Positions 8,432 to 17,711 of a stretch of DNA of 64,000 bases are shown here, piece by piece. The notes beneath the pieces are model-generated. The model was not told where the DNA came from. It worked only from the letters and a program-made list of their open reading frames with translations, and made no database searches. The stretch's first letter is position 1. The number at the start of each line of letters is the position of its first letter. The position numbers were made by a program, and so were the translations under genes. Source of the DNA: Cupriavidus gilardii (GTDB lineage: Bacteria; Pseudomonadota; Gammaproteobacteria; Burkholderiales; Burkholderiaceae); the NCBI RefSeq assembly GCF_008801915.1, contig NZ_VZOV01000008.1, positions 158,325-222,324 on the forward strand. Reading direction: 5' to 3'.

Positions 8432-10699
8432 ATGCCCGATCCCATCGCTGCGCATATCCCCGCCTGTCCGCTGCCGCCCGCATCGGACCAATCCACCGGC
8501 CCGATGCCGTTCGTCGCCATCGAAGCCGAAAACCATGCCGAAGCCAATGCCAATGCCAATGCCGATACCAATATCGATATCGAGCCCGACACGGGCTGGC
8601 ATCGTCTGCCCGCCGAGCTGATCGTCCATATCGGAAGTTTCCTGCCATGGCAGGCGCTCGACGCGCTGGGCCGAACCCATCGCCGGTCGCGGCAGGCGCT
8701 GGCCGCTTGTACCGTTCATTCCCGCGTCGGCTGGCGCATCGTCTGCGTATCGAGCCTGTCGATGTTCACGCGCACGGCGGGCGAGTTGCGCAGCGCGCTG
8801 CTGTCCGACATGCAGCGGGCGCAGGCGCTGGGCGCGCTCGCCGGCCGCCTGCCGAGCCTGGATGGCCGCATCGTGTCCGCGGCGCGCGATGTCCTGCTGG
8901 ACCAGATTGCGCAGCTGGCGGTTCCGCAGCGGGCGCAGCCGCTTGACGGCGTGATGCAAGGGTTGGCGCGCTGCCATCAATCGGTGGTGCACCAGGGCGG
9001 CGCCTGGCCGCTGCTGACGGCGGCACACACCGTGGCGCCCGCGCGGCGCGGCGCGGCGTTGATCGCCTGCCTGCGCATCCCGTCGCTGACGCGCAGCGCG
9101 ATGCCGAGCGTCACGCAGTGGATCGACGAGGCGCTGGCGCTGCCGGCGCCGGACCGTGGCCCCTTGCTGGCTCAGGTCGTGCGGCGCTTTTCGTTTGGCA
9201 GTCCGATGCGCACGGATGCGCGCGTGCAGCAGTTCCTGCGCGCCTGCCAGTCGCTGCGGATGCCCAACGGGGAGCCAGCGGCGGCCGAGCAGGCCGCCGT
9301 GCTGATCGCATTGGCCGATGCGCTGGACCACCATCTGGCGCGGCAGGACGGGGAAGACGAGGCCGCGCACGGATTGTGGTGCGACCTGCTGGCCGCGGCG
9401 CAGACCTTGCGTCCCGACTGCGCGCTCGACGTGATGGCGGCACTGGCGGGGCCGGGCGCACTGAGAGGCGGCGCGAGCGGCCCGCTGCGCTGGGCCATGG
9501 TGTGGCAGGCGGGCCGGCGTTTCGGCGCGGACCCTTCGCAATACGCGCGCTGGCTGGCGGCGCTGTCCCTGCATCACGGCTGGGTGCAGCCCGAGGGAAC
9601 ATGGCAGTGCCTGTTCGATGCGGCCGGCACGCTGCCGCCACGCGAAACAGGGCCGGTGGTCGCCATGCTGGCGCGCGGCGCCGCCGCCGCGGCCGATGAG
9701 CCGAAACGCCATGCGCGCTGGCTCGCGCTGTACCAGATGACCCTCGCGATACCACTGCCCGAAGCGCGTACCGCACCATTGGTGGGACTGGCCGACGCGT
9801 TGCTGGCCGAGGATGCCGCGATCCAGGACGAGCGCTGGCGGCTGCTGGTCGACGCCATGCCTGCGCTGCCGACGGCATCGCAGGCCAGGGCGCTGCTCGC
9901 CTGCATCGACTTCGGTACCGCCGAGCCGTTCTGGACGCCGTGCCACCGCATCATGCTGCGCTTGCCGGCGGCCCAGCGCGGCGCGGCGCTGTCCCAGCTG
10001 GCCGACCGGATCGTCCAGCTGCAGGCGGACGCGCATCGGATACAGGCATGGCGGGATATCGCGGGCTCGGTGAACGACCTGCCGCCGGAACACCGGCAGG
10101 CGCCGTGGCAGATGCTGCTGCGGCGGATGAATCGGGTGTTCGAGCGCGATCCGGTCGGACACGAAGGCGCACGCGACACGCTCGCCGATCTGCTGGCGGG
10201 CCAGCCGGCCCTCGCCCGGCAGCAATGCTTGCTGGGCGCGACCTCGCAGGCCGACCCCCGGCGCTGCGAATGGATCGTGACGCAGGCACGCGATCTGCCT
10301 CCGGCACTGCAAGCCGAGGTGCTGGCGCGCGTAGCGCGGGCGGCCCGGCTTGCCGATACGCGCAATCGCGTGGCATGGGGCATCGATCGGCGCCTTGCTG
10401 TGTGGATCGATCTGGCCGGCGCGGTAAAGGATCTGCCTGCGCACTATCGCGGCGCGCCGCTGCAGCAACTGGCGCAGCTGCTTGCCGATCTGCCGGCGGA
10501 CATGCGGCGCACGGCCCGCCGGTACTTCGTCGCGCTGCTGCGCGGCGTACCGCCGACCGACATGCCGGCCGGCTTCGCCGCGGCCGATCCCTTTTCGGAA
10601 TCCGCGGTGGTACGCCGTGTATTGAAGCGGCCGCGTTACCCGCTCGCGATGCAGGCCGTCGCGCCGAAGCGCGCGCGGATCGACGAGACCTGGCCTTGA
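8432..10699 (+). CDS. Large helical-repeat protein with F-box-like motif and NLS-like tail
   Basis: This 755-residue protein is not assigned to a named family. Residues 57-95, WHRLPAELIVHIGSFL followed by ALDALGRTHRRSRQAL, match the F-box pattern (LPxEllxxIxxfL...lxxxxRrxR) that binds Skp1 in eukaryotic ubiquitin ligases. The rest is built from degenerate helical repeats of roughly 40-50 residues with the pattern W..L......LP...R..PL..L, for example around VWIDLAGAVKDLPAHYRGAPL. The C-terminus has two basic clusters, KRPR (732-735) and PKRAR (745-749). There is no signal peptide. Residues 36-50 come from a GCCAAT-type hexanucleotide repeat. The gene next door is a paralogue. A secreted effector is an attractive inference but no secretion genes are nearby. 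Confidence 0.85.
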   Translation: MPDPIAAHIPACPLPPASDQSTGPMPFVAIEAENHAEANANANADTNIDIEPDTGWHRLPAELIVHIGSFLPWQALDALGRTHRRSRQALAACTVHSRVGWRIVCVSSLSMFTRTAGELRSALLSDMQRAQALGALAGRLPSLDGRIVSAARDVLLDQIAQLAVPQRAQPLDGVMQGLARCHQSVVHQGGAWPLLTAAHTVAPARRGAALIACLRIPSLTRSAMPSVTQWIDEALALPAPDRGPLLAQVVRRFSFGSPMRTDARVQQFLRACQSLRMPNGEPAAAEQAAVLIALADALDHHLARQDGEDEAAHGLWCDLLAAAQTLRPDCALDVMAALAGPGALRGGASGPLRWAMVWQAGRRFGADPSQYARWLAALSLHHGWVQPEGTWQCLFDAAGTLPPRETGPVVAMLARGAAAAADEPKRHARWLALYQMTLAIPLPEARTAPLVGLADALLAEDAAIQDERWRLLVDAMPALPTASQARALLACIDFGTAEPFWTPCHRIMLRLPAAQRGAALSQLADRIVQLQADAHRIQAWRDIAGSVNDLPPEHRQAPWQMLLRRMNRVFERDPVGHEGARDTLADLLAGQPALARQQCLLGATSQADPRRCEWIVTQARDLPPALQAEVLARVARAARLADTRNRVAWGIDRRLAVWIDLAGAVKDLPAHYRGAPLQQLAQLLADLPADMRRTARRYFVALLRGVPPTDMPAGFAAADPFSESAVVRRVLKRPRYPLAMQAVAPKRARIDETWP

Positions 10700-10718
10700 G
10701 CTGTTTCACGGAGCCACC

Positions 10719-12839
10719 ATGCCGCTGCAAATCGATACCCGATGCATGACCAACCCGGCGTTCGTGCCGGCCGGGGAAACCGGGGAGGCAGGGGCGGCCG
10801 CACAAGCCGGACATCCCCGCGCCACGTGGCACGATCTGACGACCGATCTGCTGCGCCATATCGCCGGCTATCTCGACGATTCACCGCTTGGCGCGATGGC
10901 ACGCACGGACCGCCGCGGCCGCGCCGCGCTGGCGTCGGCGGTGCGCCTGGCACGAGTCGACTGGCGCATCGCCCGCGTGTCGAACCTGTCGACGCTGCAC
11001 GATGCATTGCGCGAGATCGATGCAGCCGGAATGCCGGCCCGCACGCGCGGCGTTCGTCTGGCGGCGCTGGCGCAGCGGCTGCCGCTGCTGCATCTCGACA
11101 TGGGTCCTGAAGCGTGCGATGTCCTGCTCCAGGCCATCGCCGCGCTGCCGGCCGGCGCGCGCCAGGCGCCGCTGTGCGAATGGCTGCGCGGCTTCGTCTG
11201 GGTGCATGGCAGAAGCGAGCGGGCGCGCGATCCATGGCTGCAAGCCCGATTGCTGCGCCTGGTGTTCGAACTGCCCGCCCGGCAGCAGGCCGCGGCATGC
11301 CAGGCCTTTTTTGACAACATGCCCTGGCTGGCCCCCTCGCTGCTTGCCGAGCTGCCCGCGCGCCTGCTGTGGGCACTGGCCTTGCCTGAGGCGGATCGTG
11401 GTCCCCTGGTCGTGGCGATGCTGCAGTCCGTTCGCACGGTCGAACACGCGCGGCAGTTCGATCTGCTCGGCGTGTTGCAGTCGGTGTACGCGCAACTGGT
11501 GCGGCCGGATGGGCAGCCGGCGGTTCCGGAGCGCACCGCGTTGCTGTGCGCGGCGGCGGGCGAGGCCGGCGCGGTCCGGCAACTGCCGGATGACGAGACC
11601 AGAGCAGTGCGGTTGCGGCAGTGGCTGGTCGGCACGGCGCAATCGCTGCCCGGCGACAGCCTGTTGCAGGTGCTGACGCGGGTGGCCGCATGGCCGACGT
11701 TGTCCTTGTCGCTCCATGCCGACGGCGACGGGCCGCAACGCCTGTGGCACATCGGCGTGCGGGCGTGCGGCGATGCGCTCGCATTGGGGCGGTGGCTCGC
11801 GGCGATGCACCGCCATCCGGTGCAGGATCTGTCGGAGGTGTGGGCCACGGTATGGGCCGACGTGGCGACGATGGCGCCGCCTCGGCGCGCCGACGCCATC
11901 GCATCCCTCGCTGCGTCGCTGACGGTGATGCCGGGCTACCCGCAACGGGTCAATTCGTGGCTGTCGCTGTTTCAGCATACCGTCGACGCATTGCCGCTCG
12001 TCGATCGTGCCGCGCCATTGCAGGCGCTGGTGGCGGCCTTGCCCGAACTGGGCCTGATGATCTGGGACCCGCGGGGCGATATGGTGCTCGATGCCGCGGC
12101 TTGCCTTGCTCCGGCGCAGCAGGTGGCGGTGCTGCATGAATGCTGTGCCGATTCGCAGGCGCTGCTCGAGCGCCATTGGGACCGCTATCTCGAACAGATC
12201 AGGCAGTTGCCTGCCGCGGCGCTGGCGGTCGAACTGGAAAGGATGGCCTGGCAGTTGCGCAGAATGAGTCCGCTCCTCGCCGCATCGGCGTGGCCCGAAC
12301 TGGTCGCGTTGCTGCACCGGGTGCCGGCCGAACAGCGTTTGCGGCCATGGCTGGCGCTTTGGCGGGTGGTCGGGATTACCTTTGGCCAGGTGAACCGGGC
12401 GGCGGCATGCGAAGGCTTGCTGCAGGCGCTGGCGCGGCAGCCGCCGGCCGCGCAGGAGCAATGGCTGGTGGCCGCCGCGGCGATCGACCATCCGGACGCG
12501 ACGCTGCTGCTGCTCGAGCGGGTTGCGGGCCTGCCGGCGACGCGGCGGGCCAGCGTGCTGACGGTGCTGGCGCGCGGCTCCGTCATGATCCGTTCCCGGC
12601 CCGAATGCATGGCGATATGGCACGCGCTGCTCGACGCGGTGGGCGGCCTGGCGCCGGCCTACCGCGGCTCGCCGCTGCATGCGCTGGTCGATCTGCGCCG
12701 CCGGCTCGCCTGGGGCTACGGCGAGCCCTCGTTGGAGCCGCTGGCGGCGTTGTGCGAGGGCGTACCGGCAATGGACCTGCCCGCGGATCTTGTCTCGCAG
12801 GAACTCCCGCCGCACCTGCCGCCGACCCTCCCGCTATAG
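10719..12839 (+). CDS. Paralogous helical-repeat protein with F-box-like motif
   Basis: This 706-residue protein is a clear paralogue of its upstream neighbour. Both have the segment WH.L...L..HI..[FY]L, then R[TD]..RR.R.AL, then WRI..VS.LS, and then the same ladder of LP...R..PL..L helical repeats. Both also end near a GVP..D[ML]PA segment. The F-box-like motif is at residues 36-75 and is weaker here (LTTDLLRHIAGYL). It lacks the C-terminal basic clusters and ends in LPPHLPPTLPL. It begins 19 bases after the first gene, with CGGAGCC upstream, so the two are probably cotranscribed after tandem duplication. Function is unknown. Confidence 0.85.
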   Translation: MPLQIDTRCMTNPAFVPAGETGEAGAAAQAGHPRATWHDLTTDLLRHIAGYLDDSPLGAMARTDRRGRAALASAVRLARVDWRIARVSNLSTLHDALREIDAAGMPARTRGVRLAALAQRLPLLHLDMGPEACDVLLQAIAALPAGARQAPLCEWLRGFVWVHGRSERARDPWLQARLLRLVFELPARQQAAACQAFFDNMPWLAPSLLAELPARLLWALALPEADRGPLVVAMLQSVRTVEHARQFDLLGVLQSVYAQLVRPDGQPAVPERTALLCAAAGEAGAVRQLPDDETRAVRLRQWLVGTAQSLPGDSLLQVLTRVAAWPTLSLSLHADGDGPQRLWHIGVRACGDALALGRWLAAMHRHPVQDLSEVWATVWADVATMAPPRRADAIASLAASLTVMPGYPQRVNSWLSLFQHTVDALPLVDRAAPLQALVAALPELGLMIWDPRGDMVLDAAACLAPAQQVAVLHECCADSQALLERHWDRYLEQIRQLPAAALAVELERMAWQLRRMSPLLAASAWPELVALLHRVPAEQRLRPWLALWRVVGITFGQVNRAAACEGLLQALARQPPAAQEQWLVAAAAIDHPDATLLLLERVAGLPATRRASVLTVLARGSVMIRSRPECMAIWHALLDAVGGLAPAYRGSPLHALVDLRRRLAWGYGEPSLEPLAALCEGVPAMDLPADLVSQELPPHLPPTLPL

Positions 12840-13028
12840 CAGCCGGCCAACCAACAGCGCGATCAGCGACAGCAGTACCGTCGACGCGAACGGCAGCACC
12901 CACTCGCGGCCGAACAGGCGGAAACGCACGTCGCCGGGCAGGCGGCCCAGTCCGATCTTCTGCAGCCACGGCAGCGCGGACGACAGGATGATCACGGAAA
13001 GGAAGATGGTCAGTGTCCAGCGCAGCAT
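12834..13028 (-). CDS. DUF2905 family small membrane protein
   Basis: This 64-residue protein has two transmembrane helices (about residues 4-24 and 45-63) around the conserved cytoplasmic loop LGRLPGDVRFRLFGREW, the family signature. DUF2905 proteins are short inner-membrane proteins of unknown function. Its TAG stop (12834-12836) lies inside the last codons of the convergent F-box-like gene, so the two 3' ends overlap by 6 bases. It lies upstream of, and in the same direction as, no partner; the methyltransferase gene ending at 13044 precedes it on the minus strand and may be cotranscribed. Confidence 0.88.
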   Translation of the reverse strand: MLRWTLTIFLSVIILSSALPWLQKIGLGRLPGDVRFRLFGREWVLPFASTVLLSLIALLVGRLL

Positions 13029-13043
13029 GGGGGCCTTCCGTGG

Positions 13044-14237
13044 CTACAGGGTGTGGCTGCGGTCGCCCGCGGCAAAGCCGATCGGCACGCTGTCGGCCAG
13101 ACCGCGCGTCAGCGCGATGGCCTTGAACAGCTCGCCCATTTCGGCTTCGGACAGCAGCTTCTGCACCGCGTTGGCGGCCGGCAGGAAGCTGCGCGCATCG
13201 TTCGGGTCCAGCGTCATCAGCAGCTCGGTGATACCGGCGTTCATCAGCAGGCGCGCCTGCGAGGCAAAGCCCGCGACCTCGAGCCCGGCGTCGACCGCGG
13301 CCTGCGCGATGCCGCTGAAGTTGACGTGAGCGGTGATGTCCTGCAGCCCCGGATAGAGGAACGGATCAGGATGGGCGTGATGGCGGTAGTGGCACATCAG
13401 CGTGCCGCCGGTGCGCTGCGGGTGGTAGTACTCGCTGGCCGGAAAGCCGTAGTCGATCAGCAGCGCCGCGCCGCGCGTCAGCATCGCGCCGAGCGAGCGG
13501 ATGAAGCCCTCGGCCTCGGCATGGGTCTCGGTGACGATGTCGTGGTCGCCGGGAATCGCGGCGACGGCCGCGGGCACTTCGGTCTTGTCGAGCGGCCGGT
13601 CGGCGAAGCGAAAGCGCGCATCGTGGCCATGCTCGCCATCGTTGCGGGCAACGCCGCGCTCGTGCCAGACACCGCCAACCCGCGCGTAGAGCCGCACCGG
13701 CATCGCATCGAGGACCTCGTTGCCGATCGCCACGCCCTCGAAGCGCGCCGGCAGCGCGTCGAGCCACTGCACGCGTGCGGCCAGATGCGGGGCGCGCGCG
13801 GCCAGCGTGGCCTGCTGGCGTTCGCGCAGCTCGCCGGACAGCTCGACGATCCAGTAGCGCGAGGGCAGCCGGCCTTCGGTCTCGAGCGCCAGCAGCAGAT
13901 CCGCCGCCAGCCGGCCCGTGCCGGCGCCGAATTCCATCACCTCGTCCAGGCCCAGCTCGAGCCATTGGGCCAGCTGGCGCGCCAGCGTGCGGGCGAAGAA
14001 CGGTGTCAGCTCTGGCGCGGTGATGAAGTCGCTGCCGTCGCGCACGTCGCGGCCGAACTTGGCCGCGCCGCCGCTGTAGTACCCGAGCCCGGGCGTGTAG
14101 AGCGCCATCGCCATATAGCGGTCGAAGCCGAGCCAGCCTTGCGCGGCGTCGATCGCCTCGCCGATGCGCGTGGCCAATGCCGTGGAGGCATCGAGCGCGT
14201 CCGCGGAGGGAAGGGGTAAACTACCGGTTTTCTGCAT
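13044..14237 (-). CDS. SAM-dependent methyltransferase, MidA/NDUFAF7 family (COG1565)
   Basis: This 397-residue protein resembles NDUFAF7, the protein-arginine methyltransferase that acts in mitochondrial complex I assembly. The N-terminal GFDRYMAMALYTPGLGYYSGGAAKFGRDGSDFITAPELTPFF motif set is diagnostic, although interrupted by a few residues here. EFGAGTGRLAADLL is the SAM-binding motif I, and AIGNEVLDAMPV and LLIDYGFPASEYYHPQR are conserved core blocks. The bacterial substrate is not established. ATG 14237 lies only 15 bases from the divergent pteridine reductase start, so the two promoters must overlap. Confidence 0.92.
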   Translation of the reverse strand: MQKTGSLPLPSADALDASTALATRIGEAIDAAQGWLGFDRYMAMALYTPGLGYYSGGAAKFGRDVRDGSDFITAPELTPFFARTLARQLAQWLELGLDEVMEFGAGTGRLAADLLLALETEGRLPSRYWIVELSGELRERQQATLAARAPHLAARVQWLDALPARFEGVAIGNEVLDAMPVRLYARVGGVWHERGVARNDGEHGHDARFRFADRPLDKTEVPAAVAAIPGDHDIVTETHAEAEGFIRSLGAMLTRGAALLIDYGFPASEYYHPQRTGGTLMCHYRHHAHPDPFLYPGLQDITAHVNFSGIAQAAVDAGLEVAGFASQARLLMNAGITELLMTLDPNDARSFLPAANAVQKLLSEAEMGELFKAIALTRGLADSVPIGFAAGDRSHTL

Positions 14238-14252
14238 CCCGCGATTGTAGCA

Positions 14253-15086
14253 ATGCCAGATTTCACTTCTTCCGGCGCCGCGCCCGCTTCGTCCGCGGCT
14301 TCGTCGACGCAGGCGGCCGCGCCCGGCAACGGCCGCGGCATTGCGCTGGTGACGGGCGGCGCCCGCCGCATCGGCCGCGCCATCGCGCTGGAGCTGGCAG
14401 CGCGCGGCTGGGATATCGCGGTGCACTGCCATCGCTCGCGCGACGAGGCCGAGGAGGTCGCCGCACAGATCCGCGCGCTCGGCCGACGCGCCGCGGTGCT
14501 GCAGGCGGACCTGGCCGACGAGGCCGCCACCGGTGGACTGATCGCGGCCTGCACCGCCGCGCTTGGCACGCCGACCTGCCTGGTCAACAACGCCTCGCTG
14601 TTCCAGTACGACGTCGCCACCAGCTTCTCCTACGGCTCGCTCGACACGCACATGCGCACCAATGTCGCCGCGCCGCTGCTGCTGTCGCGCGAATTGCACC
14701 GCGCGCTGCCGGACGACGCACGCGGCGTGGTGATCAACCTGCTGGACCAGAAGCTCGACAACCTGAACCCGGACTTCCTGTCGTACACGCTGTCCAAGGC
14801 CGCGCTGCAGACCGCGACGATGCAGCTGGCCCAGGCGCTGGCGCCGCGGCTGCGCGTGGTCGGCGTGGCGCCGGGCATCACGCTGGTGTCCGGCGACCAG
14901 TCCGGCGGCGGCTTCAAGCGCGCGCACCGGATGACGCCGCTGGGCCAGTCGTCGACGCCCGACGATATTGCGCAGGCCGTCGCCTATCTGGCCGAGGCGC
15001 GCGCGGTGACCGGCACCACGCTGTATGTGGACGGCGGCCAGCACCTGATGCCGCTGGCGCGCGACGTGATGTTCCTGACCGAATGA
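14253..15086 (+). CDS. Pteridine reductase-like short-chain dehydrogenase
   Basis: This 277-residue SDR protein probably reduces dihydrofolate or dihydropterins with NADPH, like FolM and trypanosomatid PTR1. The cofactor motif is VTGGARRIGRAIALELA; the Arg-rich TGGARRIG variant is typical of pteridine reductases. LVNNASLFQYD replaces the usual NNAG, and the catalytic pair is in YTLSKAAL. The end, YVDGGQHLMPLARDVMF, fits. The first 25 residues are an Ala/Ser-rich extension, so translation could start slightly further in. folB follows, which supports a folate/pterin role. Confidence 0.9.
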   Translation: MPDFTSSGAAPASSAASSTQAAAPGNGRGIALVTGGARRIGRAIALELAARGWDIAVHCHRSRDEAEEVAAQIRALGRRAAVLQADLADEAATGGLIAACTAALGTPTCLVNNASLFQYDVATSFSYGSLDTHMRTNVAAPLLLSRELHRALPDDARGVVINLLDQKLDNLNPDFLSYTLSKAALQTATMQLAQALAPRLRVVGVAPGITLVSGDQSGGGFKRAHRMTPLGQSSTPDDIAQAVAYLAEARAVTGTTLYVDGGQHLMPLARDVMFLTE

Positions 15087-15174
15087 CTTCCCTGGAGCCG
15101 GCGCCGCCTGTACCATCGGCGGCCTTTGCCGGTTCCCGCCTCTCTTCCCTCTGCCCTTTCTCTCCGACGCCGCC

Positions 15175-15567
15175 ATGTCCGCCGCTCTTTCCCATCCCAG
15201 CCTGCAAGACTGCCGCCGCATGTTCCTGCGCAACTACGAAGTGCAGATCAACATCGGCGTGCACGAGTTCGAGAAGAAGGGCGAACAGCGCGTGCTGATC
15301 AATATCGACCTGTACGTGCCGCTGGCGGAAAGCACGCCGCACGACGACAAGCTGCACGAGGTCGTCGACTACGACTTCATGCGCAATACCGTCGCCGAGC
15401 GCATGGCGCAGGGCCATGTGCACCTGCAGGAAACGCTGTGCGACGACGTCGCCCGCGCGATGCTGCGCCACCCCAAGGTGCGCGCGGTGCGGGTGTCGAC
15501 CGAGAAGCCGGACGTATACCCGGACTGCGATTCGGTCGGCGTCGAGGTGTTCCATATCAAGAGCTAG
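15175..15567 (+). CDS. folB: Dihydroneopterin aldolase
   Basis: FolB splits 7,8-dihydroneopterin into 6-hydroxymethyl-dihydropterin and glycolaldehyde in folate synthesis. The 130-residue protein has the family blocks IGVHEFEKKGEQRVLINIDLYVP, VVDYDFMRNTV and LQETLCDDVARAML, and the active-site lysine region STEKPDVYPDCDSVGVEVF. It lies 88 bases after the pteridine reductase gene. The ATG at 15175 gives an N-terminal extension of about 15 residues; an internal ATG before FLRNYEV is an alternative start. Confidence 0.93.
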   Translation: MSAALSHPSLQDCRRMFLRNYEVQINIGVHEFEKKGEQRVLINIDLYVPLAESTPHDDKLHEVVDYDFMRNTVAERMAQGHVHLQETLCDDVARAMLRHPKVRAVRVSTEKPDVYPDCDSVGVEVFHIKS

Positions 15568-15695
15568 GCGGGCCACGGCGCGCCGCGCGTGTTCGTGACG
15601 TGGCCGACACTTGATGCAGCCGCTGGGGCGCTCCGCTAAAATACCCGGTTCGATTGCGCCAGAACAGCGCCCCGCCCGTTGCCTCCCACCCCGCC

Positions 15696-16676
15696 ATGAC
15701 CGAAACCACCCACTCCAGGAACTTCTACCGCGTCGAGACCTATCTGCAATCGCAGACGGGCCGCGCGATCGGCGACTTCAAGATGATCGAGGACGGCGAT
15801 ACGGTGCTGGTCTGCCTGTCGGGCGGCAAGGACTCGTACACGATGCTGTCGGTGCTGATGGCGCTGCAGAAGCGGGCGCCGATCGACTTCAAGCTGATCG
15901 CGATGAACCTCGACCAGAAGCAGCCGGGCTTCCCCGAGGACGTGCTGCCGCGCTACCTGGACGGCATCGGCGTGCAGTACGTGATCGTCGAGGCCGACAC
16001 CTATTCGATCGTCAAGGAGAAGGTGCCCGAGGGCAAGACCACCTGCTCGCTGTGTTCGCGGCTGCGCCGGGGCGTGATCTACCGGACCGCGAAGGAGCTC
16101 GGCGCCAACAAGATCGCGCTGGGCCACCACCGCGACGACATCGTCCAGACCTTCTTCCTGAACATGTTCTTCGGCGGCAAGATGAAGGCGATGCCGCCGA
16201 AGCTGGCCACCGACGACGGCCAGCACATCGTGATCCGTCCGCTGGCCTATTGCTCGGAGAAGGACATCGCGGCCTATGCGCGCGCGATGGAATTCCCGAT
16301 CATCCCCTGCAATCTGTGCGGCTCGCAGGAGAACCTGCAGCGCAAGAAGGTCAAGGAGATGCTGCTCGAGTGGGAACGGCAGAACCCGGGCCGCATCGAC
16401 AACATCTTCTCGGCGCTGAAGAACGTGGTGCCGTCGCACCTGGCCGATACCGAGCTGTTCGACTTCAACGGTCTGGCGACCGGCCTGGCCAAGGTCGACG
16501 AGGCCTCGCTGTTCGGCGATTCGACCTTCACGCAGCAGCCGCTGGTGTTTGCCGGCGGCAGCGCCGAGAACCGGATGGAATTCGTCCGCTTCGAGAGGCC
16601 GGCGGTGCGCGACACGAAGCCCGAAGGCGCGGCGGCGGGGACCGCCACGGCGGCGGCCGCGTCGGCGGCCGAATAA
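15696..16676 (+). CDS. ttcA: tRNA 2-thiocytidine(32) biosynthesis protein
   Basis: TtcA adds sulfur to C32 of certain tRNAs using ATP and a [4Fe-4S] cluster. The 326-residue protein has the PP-loop [10 protein letters not shown] (about residues 47-56), the cluster Cys motif [10 protein letters not shown], and [17 protein letters not shown]. The second Cys pair is CNLCGSQ. The C-terminus is an Ala-rich tail that looks dispensable. The ATG at 15696 was chosen because it leads into the conserved [12 protein letters not shown] segment. A TAAAAT at 15637-15642 is a likely -10 element. Confidence 0.95.
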   Translation: MTETTHSRNFYRVETYLQSQTGRAIGDFKMIEDGDTVLVCLSGGKDSYTMLSVLMALQKRAPIDFKLIAMNLDQKQPGFPEDVLPRYLDGIGVQYVIVEADTYSIVKEKVPEGKTTCSLCSRLRRGVIYRTAKELGANKIALGHHRDDIVQTFFLNMFFGGKMKAMPPKLATDDGQHIVIRPLAYCSEKDIAAYARAMEFPIIPCNLCGSQENLQRKKVKEMLLEWERQNPGRIDNIFSALKNVVPSHLADTELFDFNGLATGLAKVDEASLFGDSTFTQQPLVFAGGSAENRMEFVRFERPAVRDTKPEGAAAGTATAAAASAAE

Positions 16677-16680
16677 GGCC

Positions 16681-16698
16681 CCGGCGCGCTGGCGCCGG
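16681..16698. terminator. Hairpin between convergent ttcA and DUF6279 genes
   Basis: CCGGCGC (16681-16687) and GCGCCGG (16692-16698) form a perfect 7-bp stem with a GCTG loop, 5 bases after the ttcA stop. It is followed by TTCATT rather than a full U-tract, so terminator function is only likely. Confidence 0.4.
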
Positions 16699-16769
16699 TT
16701 CATTCAGCGCTCCTCCGGCTCTCCTCCAGCCCGCGTTCCGCGCTCTTCGGCTTTCCCTTGCCCGCCGTC

Positions 16770-17711
16770 TCAGTTCGCGGCGCGCGACGGCGCGATGGCC
16801 GGTTGCCGCGGCGCCTCGCGCATCAGCGACTGCGTATCCTCGATCCACTTCTGGAAGCGCTCGACCGCGTGGCGCTTCTGTTCCGGCGTGGTCATGTTGG
16901 CGATCTGCGCCGCCACCGCCAGCCCCGCCTCGGTATTGGCCTCGTAGCTGACGCGGCGCTCGCGCGTCGGCGGCGCCTGCCACTGGTCGCCGAAGCGCTG
17001 CAGCAGCGCGATCACGCGTGCCTTGGGCGGGTGTTCCGCCTGGACCTGCCGGACCAGCGCCAGCCAGGCCTGCTGTCGTTTCACCCGTTCGCCGAAGCGG
17101 GATTCGGCGTTGTCGACCATCGGGCGGAGCGCGGCACGGATCGCGTCCTGCTGCTCGCGCGAGAAGCGGCCGTAGATCAGCGTGGCCCACTCCATCACCT
17201 TGTCGTAGCGCGCCTCGAGCCGGTCTTCGGGGCTGCCGCGCAGGAATTTCCTGCGGTACTTCTCGTTGCCGTCGGCGAACTTGCGTTCCATGCGCTTGAT
17301 CTGGTCCGGCGTCAGCGTCAGCAGCAGATCGGCGACATCCGGAATCGCATGGTCGAAGGCGACGCGCGCCATGCGCTGCGTGTCGTCGCGCACGCGCTCC
17401 AGCTGCGCCTCGGTGACCGGCCCCTGGACCTCGCTCTTGGCGCGCTGCAGCAAGGCGGCGATCTCCGGCAACTGCTCGCGCCGGTGCCAGGCGAAGAAAC
17501 GGGCGATCGCGTCGCGCGTCTGGGGCTCCTGGTCGTCGGAGACGTCGACATAGTTGTCGATCCACCAGTAGGCGAGGTGGTCGCCCTGCTGGTAGCCAAG
17601 CTTCATCGCATTGCACGCGGTCAGCAACACCAGCATCCCGGCCGCGATCAGTTCGCGCCACCGCACATTGTGAATTTGAGCAACAGCCGTCAAGCGGCGG
17701 ATACCCCCCAT
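16770..17711 (-). CDS. DUF6279 family lipoprotein
   Basis: This 313-residue protein has a lipoprotein signal: LIAAGMLVLLTAC puts the lipidated Cys at residue 33. The mature part is all-helical and rich in charged residues, with YQQGDHLAYWWIDNYVDVSDDQ near its start, a conserved block of this beta/gamma-proteobacterial family of unknown function. The n-region before the hydrophobic core is long (about 20 residues), so a start further in is possible. It faces glmU divergently; the 245 bases between them (17712-17956) show no convincing promoter, RNA gene or other element. Confidence 0.85.
   Translation of the reverse strand: MGGIRRLTAVAQIHNVRWRELIAAGMLVLLTACNAMKLGYQQGDHLAYWWIDNYVDVSDDQEPQTRDAIARFFAWHRREQLPEIAALLQRAKSEVQGPVTEAQLERVRDDTQRMARVAFDHAIPDVADLLLTLTPDQIKRMERKFADGNEKYRRKFLRGSPEDRLEARYDKVMEWATLIYGRFSREQQDAIRAALRPMVDNAESRFGERVKRQQAWLALVRQVQAEHPPKARVIALLQRFGDQWQAPPTRERRVSYEANTEAGLAVAAQIANMTTPEQKRHAVERFQKWIEDTQSLMREAPRQPAIAPSRAAN

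Noticed and set aside
8192..10468. Long minus-strand frame opposite the first F-box-like gene
   Set aside because: The product is Arg/Gln-rich with no recognisable domain and the plus strand has a ribosome site, paralogue and motifs.
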